Assembly: GCF_020966775.1 (NCBI RefSeq)
Contig: NZ_JAJKFV010000029.1
Coordinates: forward strand, 1,749,372 to 1,813,371
DNA: 64,000 nt
DNA from: Rhodopirellula halodulae
GTDB lineage: Bacteria > Planctomycetota > Planctomycetia > Pirellulales > Pirellulaceae
Direction: 5' to 3'
Shown: one piece after another, positions 43,724-53,371 of the stretch
How the letters are laid out: the number at the start of each line of letters is the position of its first letter
Position numbering within the stretch: the stretch's first letter is position 1
Program-made: the position numbers and the translations under genes
The notes under the pieces: model-generated
Told to the model about the DNA's origin: nothing
Seen by the model: only the letters and a program-made list of their open reading frames with translations
Database searches by the model: none

Positions 43724-43873
43724 ATAAGGCGTTTTCAGACTCCGATGTCCGCCGCGAAACGGCGTTGGTGTCTGAGAAGGCGAGAGATTAGCGAACGATT
43801 CGATTTCTCGAAAGTCCACTTCGGAGTTCGAAGCCACAGAATTTTTTGGAGGCTTCGAATCATTCCGATTGGC

Positions 43874-44338
43874 TCATTGCTGCTGTTGTTGCGCCATCGG
43901 TTCGCCGGTGCCAAGCTGCGCCAGGACTTGCAAAATTCCGTTCAGGTGCGCCATGCGTGGTCCGAAACGGTCGATGAATTCATTCAGCATGTATTCGCCC
44001 TCGACCAAGTGCTCACCCGAATCGTCGATCTCCTCGGTCAGCGTTTGCAGAAACTCCGTTTGCACTTCGCTGAGCGTTTCCGCAGCACGGCGGCAGGCAC
44101 GCGAAAGTTGCGGGTTGGCGTCTTTCCACTGCTGCAATTCGCCCGCACGTTGCTTGTGCATCGCGGCGTTCTGTTGAACCAATTCGGTCAGCAATTTGTT
44201 TTGTTGCTGTTGAGTGGCGACCAACTGACGCAACAACCCGACGGTCAATTCTTCGTGGGAGACTGGCACACCTGCATCCGTTTCTGCTGAGACATCAATG
44301 CGGAAAACTGGCGAGGCGGGGTTGTCGTCGTAAGACAT
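43874..44338 (-). CDS. Hypothetical helical protein with Gln-rich tail
   Basis: About 154 residues from ATG 44338 (MSYDDNPASP). It has a long coiled-coil-like helix (LLRQLVATQQQQNKLLTELV, then QQNAAMHKQRAGELQQ), a second helix pair and a terminal run of five Gln. The acidic middle TEEIDDSGEHLVEGEYM is notable. No family or signal peptide is seen. The frame continues upstream to 44422 but without a better start. Confidence 0.6.
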   Translation of the reverse strand: MSYDDNPASPVFRIDVSAETDAGVPVSHEELTVGLLRQLVATQQQQNKLLTELVQQNAAMHKQRAGELQQWKDANPQLSRACRRAAETLSEVQTEFLQTLTEEIDDSGEHLVEGEYMLNEFIDRFGPRMAHLNGILQVLAQLGTGEPMAQQQQQ

Positions 44339-44555
44339 TGGGGATGATTCCGGTTCGGGTCCGATGTGTCCTGAGCGATGATGACCCGAGTATAACCACG
44401 CCGAAAAATGTTTGTCGAGCAAAAGCAGATTTTCGGGTTTCGCCGATAATCCATAGGCGACATTTGGACACGATCACGCCGATCCCGATGAGTCTGATGA
44501 CAAACCGGGATGGCGAATTCTCGCAAGTTTTGCGTTCGGCGACTTTGCTGGATTC

Positions 44556-44587
44556 AACTGGCCACGTGCATTCGCGCGTGGCCAGTC
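44556..44587 (-). terminator. Strong hairpin downstream of the HNH gene
   Basis: The arms ACTGGCCACG (44557-44566) and CGTGGCCAGT (44577-44586) pair perfectly with a 10-base loop, 28 bp after the HNH stop. There is no long U run, so termination is likely but not certain. Confidence 0.6.
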
Positions 44588-44614
44588 GAAGCGATCAGGT
44601 CAGGACCGCGATGA

Positions 44615-45220
44615 TCACTTGGCCGTTTGCAAAAACGTTTTCCAGGACGCGTAACGAGGATCATCCATCGAATGTGTCATCAGCGGATTGAACCGAGGCT
44701 TGACCGGACGTGAAAGCAATTTCATTCGTGCCTGCTGTGGTGTGCGGCCTCCTTTGCGACTGTTGCATCGCAGGCAGCAGCACACAATGTTCTCCCAAGT
44801 CGTGCCACCGCCGTGGGACCGAGGAACTACGTGATCCAGGCTCAGCTTGTGAGTCGGTTCCGCTTTGCCGCAGTACTGACACGTGTGATCGTCTCGGGCA
44901 AACAGGTTCTTTCGGTTGAAGCGAACCGTCTGGGCTGGCATTCGGTCGAAGCGAGTCAGTCTTGCGATCCGTGGGACTTTCAATTCAAAGCCAACGGCTT
45001 GGATGTATTCATCGTCTGGTTGTTTTTGAGAAGAAGCCATTTGGCTCAGTTCACACCAGCTATCAAAGTCATACCCAACGAACTGTCCGTCGTCGTTGTC
45101 GATGACCTCCGCACAATCTCGGTACAACAGCGTCAATGCTCGTCGAACATTGACCACACGAATCGCCATGTAGAAACGATTCAGCACCAGTACGTTGGTT
45201 TCTAAAACCCGTCCGCTCAT
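44615..45220 (-). CDS. HNH endonuclease family protein
   Basis: The 201-residue product has an N-terminal domain (VLETNVLVLNRFYMAIRVVN, then VRRALTLLYRDCAEVID) common to a widespread bacterial HNH group. The nuclease module is CQYCGKAEPTHKLSLDHVVP then RSHGGGTTWENIVCCCLRCN. The two CxxC pairs bind structural zinc and the DH of LDHVVP is catalytic. These proteins are often chromosomal single copies of unknown role, with no restriction partner; none is adjacent here. It is not part of an obvious mobile element. The gene begins directly after a noncoding stretch shared with the divergent DUF456 gene. Confidence 0.92.
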   Translation of the reverse strand: MSGRVLETNVLVLNRFYMAIRVVNVRRALTLLYRDCAEVIDNDDGQFVGYDFDSWCELSQMASSQKQPDDEYIQAVGFELKVPRIARLTRFDRMPAQTVRFNRKNLFARDDHTCQYCGKAEPTHKLSLDHVVPRSHGGGTTWENIVCCCLRCNSRKGGRTPQQARMKLLSRPVKPRFNPLMTHSMDDPRYASWKTFLQTAK

Positions 45221-45455
45221 TGCTGCGTCAGTCCTTTCCTCGATCAGAAAGTTGGCTTCGTAGTTGCTCCATCGTAGCGTTTGGGAAACGAGGAAACCAC
45301 ATTTTCGTGGCTTCGACGAACAATCACTCCATCTTTCTGCAACAGGACGGGGCTGGTTCCCAAGTCGCTTATGAGACCGGAAATTACCGGGTTTGGTTCA
45401 CACGTGCGTGACCAAAAAGCCTTTCCACTTCAATTCTTCCGATAGATTTCACAGC

Positions 45456-46388
45456 ATGATCGATCTGCAACGTTGTCTTCTGCTGGTAAGCGTGTTGGTG
45501 GCGATTGGATGCGCTCGCCAGGTAACAGCACAAAACGAGTTTCCGCGTCAAGTTGCGATGGGGACACTCGGGGGCAGGCCAATCGTGCTCGCTCAGGGCA
45601 CCGACGTTTTGCCAACCGATCCAGCGATCCGCGAAGCAGCCAACTCCGACACGGAAGCCGACAAGTTGGTTGGCGTTGAACCAGAGAACAAGGAAGCGAG
45701 GAAGAACGAATCAGACAATCGCGAAGCAGGCGCAGTCGCGGTCGGTTCGACCTCTTCCGAGGCAACGGAGTCGCAGTCGGGCGGGTTTTGGGGCTGGATC
45801 ACGGAGGCTCTGGTTTGGACTCGCGACACCATTCGTGATGTGTTGATGCCGTTGGGCGTGGTGGCGTTGGCACTGGGGTTAATTTTGTTTTGCTTCGCAG
45901 CCTGGCTGCTCAATTTGGTGGCATTGCCTGGCAATTGGTTGGCGATCGCGATGATGGCGTTTTATGTCTGGCTGGGGCCGGAGGAAGGTCGTTGGCGGTT
46001 GGGATTGTTTTCGCTGGTGGTCGCGTTTGCCCTGGGATTGGTGGGTGAGTTGATCGAGTTTTTGGCCGGTGCGATGGGAGCGAGCCGAGCGGGAGCCAGT
46101 CGTCGAGCGACCCTAATGGCGATCATCGGATCAATTGCCGGTGCGATCCTCGGCGGCATTGTCGGATTGCCGATTCCTGTGGTCGGGCCCGTTTTGGCCG
46201 CGATTTTGTTCGGCGGGTTGGGAGCCACCGCCGGGGCAATGTTCGCGGAATGGAACAACGGGAAACCGTGGAAAGAGAATTGGCGGATTGGTCAGGCCGC
46301 GTTTTGGGGGCGGACGGCCGGCACGGTGGGGAAAATGCTCGCGGGATTGGCTGTTTTGGTGGTTTGCGTGGTTGGGGTGCTTTTCTGA
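45456..46388 (+). CDS. DUF456 family membrane protein
   Basis: About 310 residues from ATG 45456. A signal-like N-terminus (LLLVSVLVAIGCARQ, with a lipobox-like VAIGC) leads into about 90 polar residues. Then come membrane spans (LGVVALALGLILFCFAAWLL; LPGNWLAIAMMAFYVWLG; LFSLVVAFALGLVGELIEFL). The Gly-rich DUF456 core is ATLMAIIGSIAGAILGGIVG then LPIPVVGPVLAAILFGGLG. The role is unknown. The polar N-terminal extension is unusual for the family. A start at 45393 is possible but lacks a signal. Confidence 0.85.
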   Translation: MIDLQRCLLLVSVLVAIGCARQVTAQNEFPRQVAMGTLGGRPIVLAQGTDVLPTDPAIREAANSDTEADKLVGVEPENKEARKNESDNREAGAVAVGSTSSEATESQSGGFWGWITEALVWTRDTIRDVLMPLGVVALALGLILFCFAAWLLNLVALPGNWLAIAMMAFYVWLGPEEGRWRLGLFSLVVAFALGLVGELIEFLAGAMGASRAGASRRATLMAIIGSIAGAILGGIVGLPIPVVGPVLAAILFGGLGATAGAMFAEWNNGKPWKENWRIGQAAFWGRTAGTVGKMLAGLAVLVVCVVGVLF

Positions 46389-46523
46389 GCCGCAGGTTTG
46401 TGGGCCGTTTCACGCGATCGAACTAGGATTTCGGCCCGGTTTTGGCTAGTCTTGACGCTTGGAAACGACGTTTCACCCGTCCATTGGTCTCAACTTCTTT
46501 CGCTCCCGGCATCACGAACATTC

Positions 46524-49500
46524 ATGCTCAAAGCACTCGAGCTGGCCGGTTTCAAGAGCTTCGCTGATCGGACGCGATTTGATTTCCCCGACGGCATCAC
46601 CGTCGTGGTGGGGCCGAACGGCTCCGGTAAATCAAACATCGTCGACGCGATGAAATGGGTGCTGGGCAGTCAATCCGCGAAGAGTCTTCGTGGGAAAGAC
46701 ATGTCCGATGTGATCTTCAAAGGCTCGCAGACCCGTGGGCCGGCCGGTGCCGCGGAAGCCACGATCATCTTTGACAATTCCGGCGGTCAAATGCCGGTTG
46801 ACGCGCCGGAGGTTCACGTCACGCGGCGGGTGTATCGCAGTGGCGAAGGCGAATACCTGATCAACCAACAGGCCGTCCGATTGAAGGACGTCAAAGCGTT
46901 GATTCGCGGAACGGGAATCGGCATCGATGCTTACAGTTTGATCGAACAGGGCAAAGTCGATCGCATGCTGCAAGCCAACGCAAAAGATCGTCGAGCCATT
47001 TTCGAAGAAGCCGCGGGGATCAGCCGTTTCAAAGCGAAGAAGGTCGAAGCCGAACGGCGACTGGAACGCGTGCAGTCAAACTTGACGCGGTTGGGCGACA
47101 TCGTTGACGAGGTCGCGACTCGACTGAAGACACTGAAGAGCCAGGCAGGAAAGGCGGAGCGATATCGTCAAGCGAGCGATCGCTTGAAAGAGCTGCGCAC
47201 CGTGGTTGCCTGGAACGATTGGTTGACTTTGTCGGCTGAGTTGCAAAACGCCACTTCGCAGTTGGAAGCGGCTCAGCGAGAGCACCGTGAAGCGGACGCG
47301 CTTCGTGAGTCGCTCGAGGAACAGCGACAAGCCGCCGAGATGCAATTGCAAACCATCGCGGAAGCGGCTCGCGAGGCGGAGCAGAACCGCAGCGAATTGT
47401 CCGGCGAGATCGCGAGGATCCAAGGTCGCCGTGAATCGGATCAAACGACCTTGGTCGAGCAACGTCGCACGCTGATCGGTCACTATCGACGTTTGCGTGC
47501 GATGCGGACCGAGGCGGGATCGGCCATCGCTGATTTGCGTAAAACCATCGCCGAGTTGGAGGTGGCGGAATCGGAATTGGCGGAGGTCCAAAATCAGAAG
47601 GAATCGATCGCTGCTCGCCGCGACGCCGAGCAAACCGCGGTGCACGAGATCGAAACCAGACGGGACGATTTGCAACGAGAGCACTTGGCGTTTGTCCGCC
47701 GCGTCGCGGAGCATGAAGCCAACCGAGGACGTGTGGCTCAGCAAATGCGCGAAGCTGCGCGAGCGTTGGAAGAGATTGCACGCAACTCGATCGCCGCCGA
47801 CGAAGCGTTGGCCGCGGCGCAGTCCGACCACGATGCTGCGGCGAAGAATGTTGAACAACTGAAATCGCGAATCGCGGACGCACAACGCGAAGTTGAAATC
47901 GCCGACGCGAAGGTCCGCGAGACTCGTCGTGTGTTGGAGCGGCGTCGAGAAGAAATTGGCTCGCTGAAAATACGTTTGCAGGGCATCACCGAACGAGCCA
48001 AGGTGCTGGAGGAACTGCAGCAAAAGCAAGAAGGCGTCAGCGGCGGAGTTCGCGAAGTTTTGCGAATGACCGATCCTCGTTTGAAGCAAGACTTGGTCGG
48101 GATCGTTGCCGATTGTTTCTCGGTGGACCGTCAGGTGGCTCCGTTGATCGATGCTGCACTGGGGCCACGCAGCCAATACGTGATTGTTCGCGGCGGATCG
48201 GTGGGCGACGCGATCAGCCGCGGCGAAATTAAAATTGGCACCCGCGTGGGGATCATCCGTTTGGATGAGCTGCCCAACCGCCGTCCGGGAGACAAGATTC
48301 GCTTGGACGGATTGGCGGGTGTGATTGGGCGAGCGGACAAGATGATCGATTGTCCGGAGGAGCTGGAACCACTTTGTCGACACTTGCTGGGCAACACCTG
48401 GTTGGTCGACACGTTGGCCACGGCGATTGGGCTTCGCAAACTGTCTTCGGCTGGCCTGCGTTTTGTCACCGCATCAGGGGACTTGTTGGACAACGATGGG
48501 TCCAGCGTGGTTGGGCCTCCGGGTGGTGAAACTGGTTTGGTCAGCCGACGCAGCGAGCTGGCCGCGGCAAAGTCAGAGATGCAGCACTACAGCTACCAAA
48601 TTGAGGAAGCCGAGAAAGAAGTCAAACGATTGACCGGTGTCGTCGATAGCGAAGCTGCTGAGTTGGGTCGGCACGAACAGTCGATGCGAAACTGGATCAC
48701 GGAACATGCCGCCGGCGAAGCGAAGTTGCATCACGTCGCCGAGCGTTTGTCCGCGAGGCAGTTCGCCGTGGACGAACTGAAACGGTCGTCCGCCTCGCAT
48801 TCAGAATTGCTGGATACCGCGAAGCTGCAAGACGCTGAGTTGGAAACATCCATCCACGACGGAAAGCAACGCATCGAGAGCTTGGAAGCGGAACGAACGG
48901 AGGTTGATGAGCGATTGACCGTCGCATCGGCTCAGCTTCGGGAGGTGCAGTCCGCGGCGATGAGCATTTCCGTGGAAGCGGCTCGGATCGAACAGAAAGT
49001 CGAATCGCTGACGATCGCGGCGGATGTGGCTCGCCGAGACCAGAGCCAACGTGAGGCGGCCAATCAGGAAGTTCGCGAAGCCATGAAGGGCACCCGACAG
49101 CGGATTGCCGAGATCGAAACGCGAATTTTGGAAGCTGACAATCGTTTGGCTGAGTTAATGATCGCGATGGAGTCCGCCGACGCTCAACTGCAAGCACTGG
49201 CGGCCGAAGCCAATCGCGAACGCGAAGCGACGCGGCGCGTGCAATCGGAATCGCAAGCGGCCATCAAAGCCGTTGCCAAGGCAACCGAATCCGTGGCCAC
49301 AATCAGTTCGGCTCGCGATGCCGCGGCGCTGAAGCAGACCACATTGGCGGATCGGATCGCGGAGGATTACCAAATTGATCTGCGTGGTGACGAGCCGCCG
49401 GAGGAGTTGGCTGAGATCGATGACCGCTCGGCGGTGGACGATGAAATCAGTCGACTGCGGGCTCAGGTGCAGAACGTTGGTTCGGTCAACATGGAAGCTT

Positions 49501-50102
49501 TGGAGGAACTCAATGAGCTGCAAGTTCGTTACGACGAACTGCATGGCCAGTATCAAGACCTGACCGCCGCCAAAGATTCTCTGCAGCGAGTGATTGCTCG
49601 GATCAATTCCGATTCTCGACGGTTGTTCTTGGATACGCTGGAAGCCATCCGAATCAATTTTCAGAAGCTGTATCGCAAATCGTTCGGCGGCGGGCACGCG
49701 GATTTGGTTTTGGAGGAGTCCGACGATCCCCTGGAGGCCGGTGTCGACATTGTTGCGACGCCACCCGGGAAGCCAAGTTTCAGCAACTCATTGCTCTCCG
49801 GTGGTGAGAAAGCGTTGACCGCCGTTGCGTTGTTGATGTCAATCTTCCAGTATCGTCCCAGCCCGTTCTGTGTGCTCGACGAAGTGGATGCACCGTTTGA
49901 CGAAGCCAACATTGGCCGGTTCGTCACCGTGTTGACGGAATTCTTGGATCAGTCCAAGTTCATTGTGGTGACACACAGCAAGAAAACCATGACGGCCGCC
50001 ACGACTCTGTACGGGGTCACCATGCAAGAGTCCGGGGTCAGCAAACAAGTTTCGATTCGGTTTGAAGATGTCAGTGAAGACGGACAAATCAACGCCGCGT
50101 AA
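46524..50102 (+). CDS. smc: Chromosome segregation SMC ATPase
   Basis: From ATG 46524 the product is 1192 residues, normal for bacterial SMC. It begins MLKALELAGFKSFADRTRF, with Walker A VVGPNGSGKSNIVDAMKW. Long coiled coils flank a hinge around residues 510-680 (QDLVGIVADCFSVDRQVAPL, AALGPRSQYVIVR). The C-terminal head has the signature NSLLSGGEKALTAVALLMSI and Walker B FCVLDEVDAPFDEANIGRF. With ScpA and ScpB it condenses and segregates the chromosome. It is followed closely by corA, which begins at or just after its end. Confidence 0.97.
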   Translation: MLKALELAGFKSFADRTRFDFPDGITVVVGPNGSGKSNIVDAMKWVLGSQSAKSLRGKDMSDVIFKGSQTRGPAGAAEATIIFDNSGGQMPVDAPEVHVTRRVYRSGEGEYLINQQAVRLKDVKALIRGTGIGIDAYSLIEQGKVDRMLQANAKDRRAIFEEAAGISRFKAKKVEAERRLERVQSNLTRLGDIVDEVATRLKTLKSQAGKAERYRQASDRLKELRTVVAWNDWLTLSAELQNATSQLEAAQREHREADALRESLEEQRQAAEMQLQTIAEAAREAEQNRSELSGEIARIQGRRESDQTTLVEQRRTLIGHYRRLRAMRTEAGSAIADLRKTIAELEVAESELAEVQNQKESIAARRDAEQTAVHEIETRRDDLQREHLAFVRRVAEHEANRGRVAQQMREAARALEEIARNSIAADEALAAAQSDHDAAAKNVEQLKSRIADAQREVEIADAKVRETRRVLERRREEIGSLKIRLQGITERAKVLEELQQKQEGVSGGVREVLRMTDPRLKQDLVGIVADCFSVDRQVAPLIDAALGPRSQYVIVRGGSVGDAISRGEIKIGTRVGIIRLDELPNRRPGDKIRLDGLAGVIGRADKMIDCPEELEPLCRHLLGNTWLVDTLATAIGLRKLSSAGLRFVTASGDLLDNDGSSVVGPPGGETGLVSRRSELAAAKSEMQHYSYQIEEAEKEVKRLTGVVDSEAAELGRHEQSMRNWITEHAAGEAKLHHVAERLSARQFAVDELKRSSASHSELLDTAKLQDAELETSIHDGKQRIESLEAERTEVDERLTVASAQLREVQSAAMSISVEAARIEQKVESLTIAADVARRDQSQREAANQEVREAMKGTRQRIAEIETRILEADNRLAELMIAMESADAQLQALAAEANREREATRRVQSESQAAIKAVAKATESVATISSARDAAALKQTTLADRIAEDYQIDLRGDEPPEELAEIDDRSAVDDEISRLRAQVQNVGSVNMEALEELNELQVRYDELHGQYQDLTAAKDSLQRVIARINSDSRRLFLDTLEAIRINFQKLYRKSFGGGHADLVLEESDDPLEAGVDIVATPPGKPSFSNSLLSGGEKALTAVALLMSIFQYRPSPFCVLDEVDAPFDEANIGRFVTVLTEFLDQSKFIVVTHSKKTMTAATTLYGVTMQESGVSKQVSIRFEDVSEDGQINAA

Positions 50103-50121
50103 ACGCGATTTCTTTCTCGCG

Positions 50122-51246
50122 ATGACCTCGCTGCCGTTGAAGTTGCCTTCCAAATTGCGTGTTCATCGACCGAGATGGGCCAAGTCGCGAGCCAAGATCG
50201 GCAGCGTGCCGGGCGAACTTTCCGGCAATGGTCCGGCGGCTGGGCAGCCGCGTCACCCCAGTCATATTCGGGTGATTCAGTACAACCGCGAAACGCACCA
50301 AGACGAGGTGGTCGATGCGATCGCGACTCGTGACAGCTTGGACCCGAACGTCATCACTTGGATCGATTTACATGGTGTGCAAGACGTCGAATTGCTGCGG
50401 TCGTTGGGCGGCAAGTTTGGTTTGCATCCGCTTGCACTCGAAGACGTCGTGCAAATGGACCAACACGCCAAGTTGGAACGTTATGGTGAGACGTTGTTTT
50501 TCGTCGCACGCATGCCCTATGGCGATGATGGATTCCAAACCGAACAAGTCAGCATGTTTCTCGTTGGCAACGTGGTCATCACGATCCAGGAAGAGGTCGG
50601 CGATTGTTTGAACCCGGTGCGCGAACGCATTTCGCGAGCCATGGGACGCATTCGTCAGCGTGGTTCGGATTACCTCGTCTACGCCATCATCGATGCGATC
50701 ATTGACGGTTACTTTCCGGTGATCGACCGCTACGAAGCTCACCTATCGCAGATGGCGGGATTGTTGCAGGAGAACGACCACGACAACTTGCCGATGCATT
50801 TGCACCACATTCGTGCGGACCTGTTGGCGATCCGCAAAACCGTGCAACAACACCGCGATGCACTGCGCTTGCTGTTGCGAGAAGGCGAAGGCATCTTGGC
50901 CGACGACACGCGATTGTATTTGCGAGATTGCCAGGACCACATTGGGCAATTGATGGAGGCTGCGGACACGGACCGCGAAACTTGTGGCGAACTTCGCGAA
51001 CTTTATTTCGCGCTGTTGGGCCAGAAGAACAATGATGTGATGAAAGTGTTGACGATCATCGCGACATTGTTCATTCCGATGAGTTTTGTGGCGGGAATCT
51101 ACGGGATGAACTTCGACCAATCCGCGTCGCCATTGAACATGCCCGAATTGGAATGGAGCTTTGGTTACCCGTTCGCCCTCGCAGTGATGGCTGCAATGGC
51201 CTTGGGGTTGTTGGGATTCATGTATCGCAAAGGTTGGTTGAGCTGA
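50122..51246 (+). CDS. corA: CorA-type magnesium/divalent cation transporter
   Basis: About 374 residues from ATG 50122. The cytoplasmic funnel domain (GKFGLHPLALEDVVQMDQHA; VSMFLVGNVVITIQEEVGDC) leads to two C-terminal spans. The pore signature is FVAGIYGMNF, with GMN at about residue 330 and the MPELEW loop between the spans. It functions as a pentamer that admits magnesium or cobalt. The frame is open to an in-frame ATG at 50068, overlapping smc by 35 bp, which would add a basic extension. It may be translated with smc. Confidence 0.93.
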   Translation: MTSLPLKLPSKLRVHRPRWAKSRAKIGSVPGELSGNGPAAGQPRHPSHIRVIQYNRETHQDEVVDAIATRDSLDPNVITWIDLHGVQDVELLRSLGGKFGLHPLALEDVVQMDQHAKLERYGETLFFVARMPYGDDGFQTEQVSMFLVGNVVITIQEEVGDCLNPVRERISRAMGRIRQRGSDYLVYAIIDAIIDGYFPVIDRYEAHLSQMAGLLQENDHDNLPMHLHHIRADLLAIRKTVQQHRDALRLLLREGEGILADDTRLYLRDCQDHIGQLMEAADTDRETCGELRELYFALLGQKNNDVMKVLTIIATLFIPMSFVAGIYGMNFDQSASPLNMPELEWSFGYPFALAVMAAMALGLLGFMYRKGWLS

Positions 51247-51487
51247 GCCGGCGAGTTTGTTCGACGCGAATCGTTGTTTGGCTCGAAAAAGCGATGGCGA
51301 AGTCTGGGCTTTGGCAACAACCATGGCACCCGCGCAGGACCGCACGACGCAAACCAAAGCGGACAAAAACGCCAGCGGCAAGCGAAATTTGATGGCTGTT
51401 GCGTAGGTGGTGAGAGACCGGGACGGGGCGTAGAATCTGGGCCGATTGACTCAAAACATCCCCCGAATTTCCCGGTGCGATCTCATC

Positions 51488-53338
51488 ATGACTTCTGGCT
51501 CCCACCCCGCGTCCTCCGCTTCCATGACCGTCGAAGAAGGCTTGGCGGCCGTCGAACAAGCTTGCGAAGAGAAAAAATTGACCGCGGGTGCCGTGGAGAA
51601 TATTCGTTCGTGGCTGACCGAAAGTCGCTACAGCGAGTATCGCGATCAAACGCTCCAGCACATCGCCGATGGTATGTGGCAAAAGCTGGACGACGTGTTC
51701 TGGACGATCATTCCGTTTGGAACCGGCGGTCGTCGTGGACGCATGTACGAGATCGGATCCAACGCAATCAATGACCGCACGATCGGGGAAAGCGCACAAG
51801 GGTTGGCTGATTATGTGGTGAAGTACCACGCCGGTGCCAAGTCGTTGTCCTGCGTAATTGCGTACGACACGCGTCACAAGTCGCGGCACTTCACGGAGCT
51901 TTGTGCGGGCATCATGGTTGCCGCCGGCTTCAAGGTGTATTTGCTGGACGACTACCGTGCGACGCCACAACTGTCGTTTGCCGTTCGTCACCTGAATTGC
52001 GATTGCGGCATCATGGTGACGGCCAGCCACAACCCGCCGAGCGACAACGCAGTCAAGGTTTACTGGTCGACCGGTGGTCAAGTTCTGCCACCGCACGACA
52101 AAGCCATCATCGACGGTGTGATGAGCTGCCAAGAAATCAAATCGGTTCCATTCGCAGAAGCCATGGCCGATGGTCGCATCGAAGTGGTGACCGAGCAAAT
52201 CGATTCCGCTTTCTTGGATGCAGCCGCCCAGTGTGGATTTGAAGGATCACGCGATGTCAAAGTGCTCTACACCCCGCTGCACGGAGTTGGCGAAGAAGCT
52301 GTCATCCCGTTGATGAAGCGTGACGGTTTCACTCAGGTCGATGTCTACGAGGGGCATCGCGAAAAGAGCGGTGATTTCCCGAATGTCCCGGGTCATGTGT
52401 CGAATCCAGAGAACTCGGCTGTGTTCGAAGCTCCGATCGAGACCGCTCGCCCCGGCGGCTACGACTTGGTGTTGGCGACCGATCCGGATTGCGACCGTTT
52501 GGGCGTGGCGACTCCTTTGACGACGGATCCAAGCGGCGAATGGGGAACTTTCACCGGAAATCAAATCGCCGCGTTGCTGGCCGATTACGTGCTCGGCAAA
52601 ACCGTGGACGCCGGCAAGCTGAGTGACGGGTCATACGTGATCAAGACACTGGTCACAACTGAATTGGTACGACGCATTGCCGAGTCGCACGGGGCACGTT
52701 GCGTTGGCGATTTGTTGGTGGGTTACAAATACATCGCCGAAGCCATGGACCGGGAAGGGCCGGAAAACTTTGTGTATGGCTGCGAAGAATCGCATGGTTA
52801 TTTGGTCGGCACTTACGCTCGCGACAAAGACGGCGCGGTCGCTTGTATGCTGATGGCGGAATTGGCGGCCAAGCTGAAGGCGGAAGGCAAGTCCATGCAC
52901 GAGTACATGGCGGAGCTGTACCAAAAACACGGCATGCACCGTGAAAACCTAATCAACGTTTTCATGGAAGGCAGCGAGGGCATGGCGGCCATGCAAAGTC
53001 TGATGAAGGCGTTCCGTTCGGAGCCACCGAAGTCGCTGGGCGGAATCGCGGTGCGTCAAGTTCGCGACTACGGCAGTGCGACCACGATCCACGTCGCCGA
53101 TGGATCGACTTCCGCTTTGGAAGGTCCCAGTGGAAACTTGGTGATCATGGATTTGGAGATGGACGGCAACTACGTCGCCGTGCGTCCCAGCGGAACGGAG
53201 CCTAAGGTGAAGTTCTACGTGTTCACTCGATTGGAGGCCGCTGAATCACAGGACTTGGCCGACGCGGATATCAAACTGTCCGATCGATTGCGAGCCATTG
53301 AAGAGGACGTTCGCGATTTCGCTCGTCTGCATTCTTGA
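51488..53338 (+). CDS. Phosphoglucomutase/phosphomannomutase family enzyme
   Basis: The 616-residue product from ATG 51488 has the four alpha-D-phosphohexomutase signatures. The phosphoserine loop is MVTASHNPPSDNAVKVY (about residue 175). The metal loop is LATDPDCDRLGVA (about 330). The sugar-specificity loop is YGCEESHGYLVGTYARDKDG (about 430). The phosphate-binding loop is VAVRPSGTEPKVKFYV (about 565). The length and FGTGGRRGRMYEIGSNAIN start fit the PgcA-type phosphoglucomutase/phosphopentomutase group. It interconverts hexose or pentose 1- and 6/5-phosphates in the cytosol. Confidence 0.94.
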   Translation: MTSGSHPASSASMTVEEGLAAVEQACEEKKLTAGAVENIRSWLTESRYSEYRDQTLQHIADGMWQKLDDVFWTIIPFGTGGRRGRMYEIGSNAINDRTIGESAQGLADYVVKYHAGAKSLSCVIAYDTRHKSRHFTELCAGIMVAAGFKVYLLDDYRATPQLSFAVRHLNCDCGIMVTASHNPPSDNAVKVYWSTGGQVLPPHDKAIIDGVMSCQEIKSVPFAEAMADGRIEVVTEQIDSAFLDAAAQCGFEGSRDVKVLYTPLHGVGEEAVIPLMKRDGFTQVDVYEGHREKSGDFPNVPGHVSNPENSAVFEAPIETARPGGYDLVLATDPDCDRLGVATPLTTDPSGEWGTFTGNQIAALLADYVLGKTVDAGKLSDGSYVIKTLVTTELVRRIAESHGARCVGDLLVGYKYIAEAMDREGPENFVYGCEESHGYLVGTYARDKDGAVACMLMAELAAKLKAEGKSMHEYMAELYQKHGMHRENLINVFMEGSEGMAAMQSLMKAFRSEPPKSLGGIAVRQVRDYGSATTIHVADGSTSALEGPSGNLVIMDLEMDGNYVAVRPSGTEPKVKFYVFTRLEAAESQDLADADIKLSDRLRAIEEDVRDFARLHS

Positions 53339-53371
53339 GCGAGGTCGCTGCTCTTTGATGCAGTTAGCAGC

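Noticed and set aside
47076-48383. Long antisense frames across smc (including 47029-47883)
   Set aside because: smc is certain from Walker A, hinge and signature motifs; these frames have unnatural composition.
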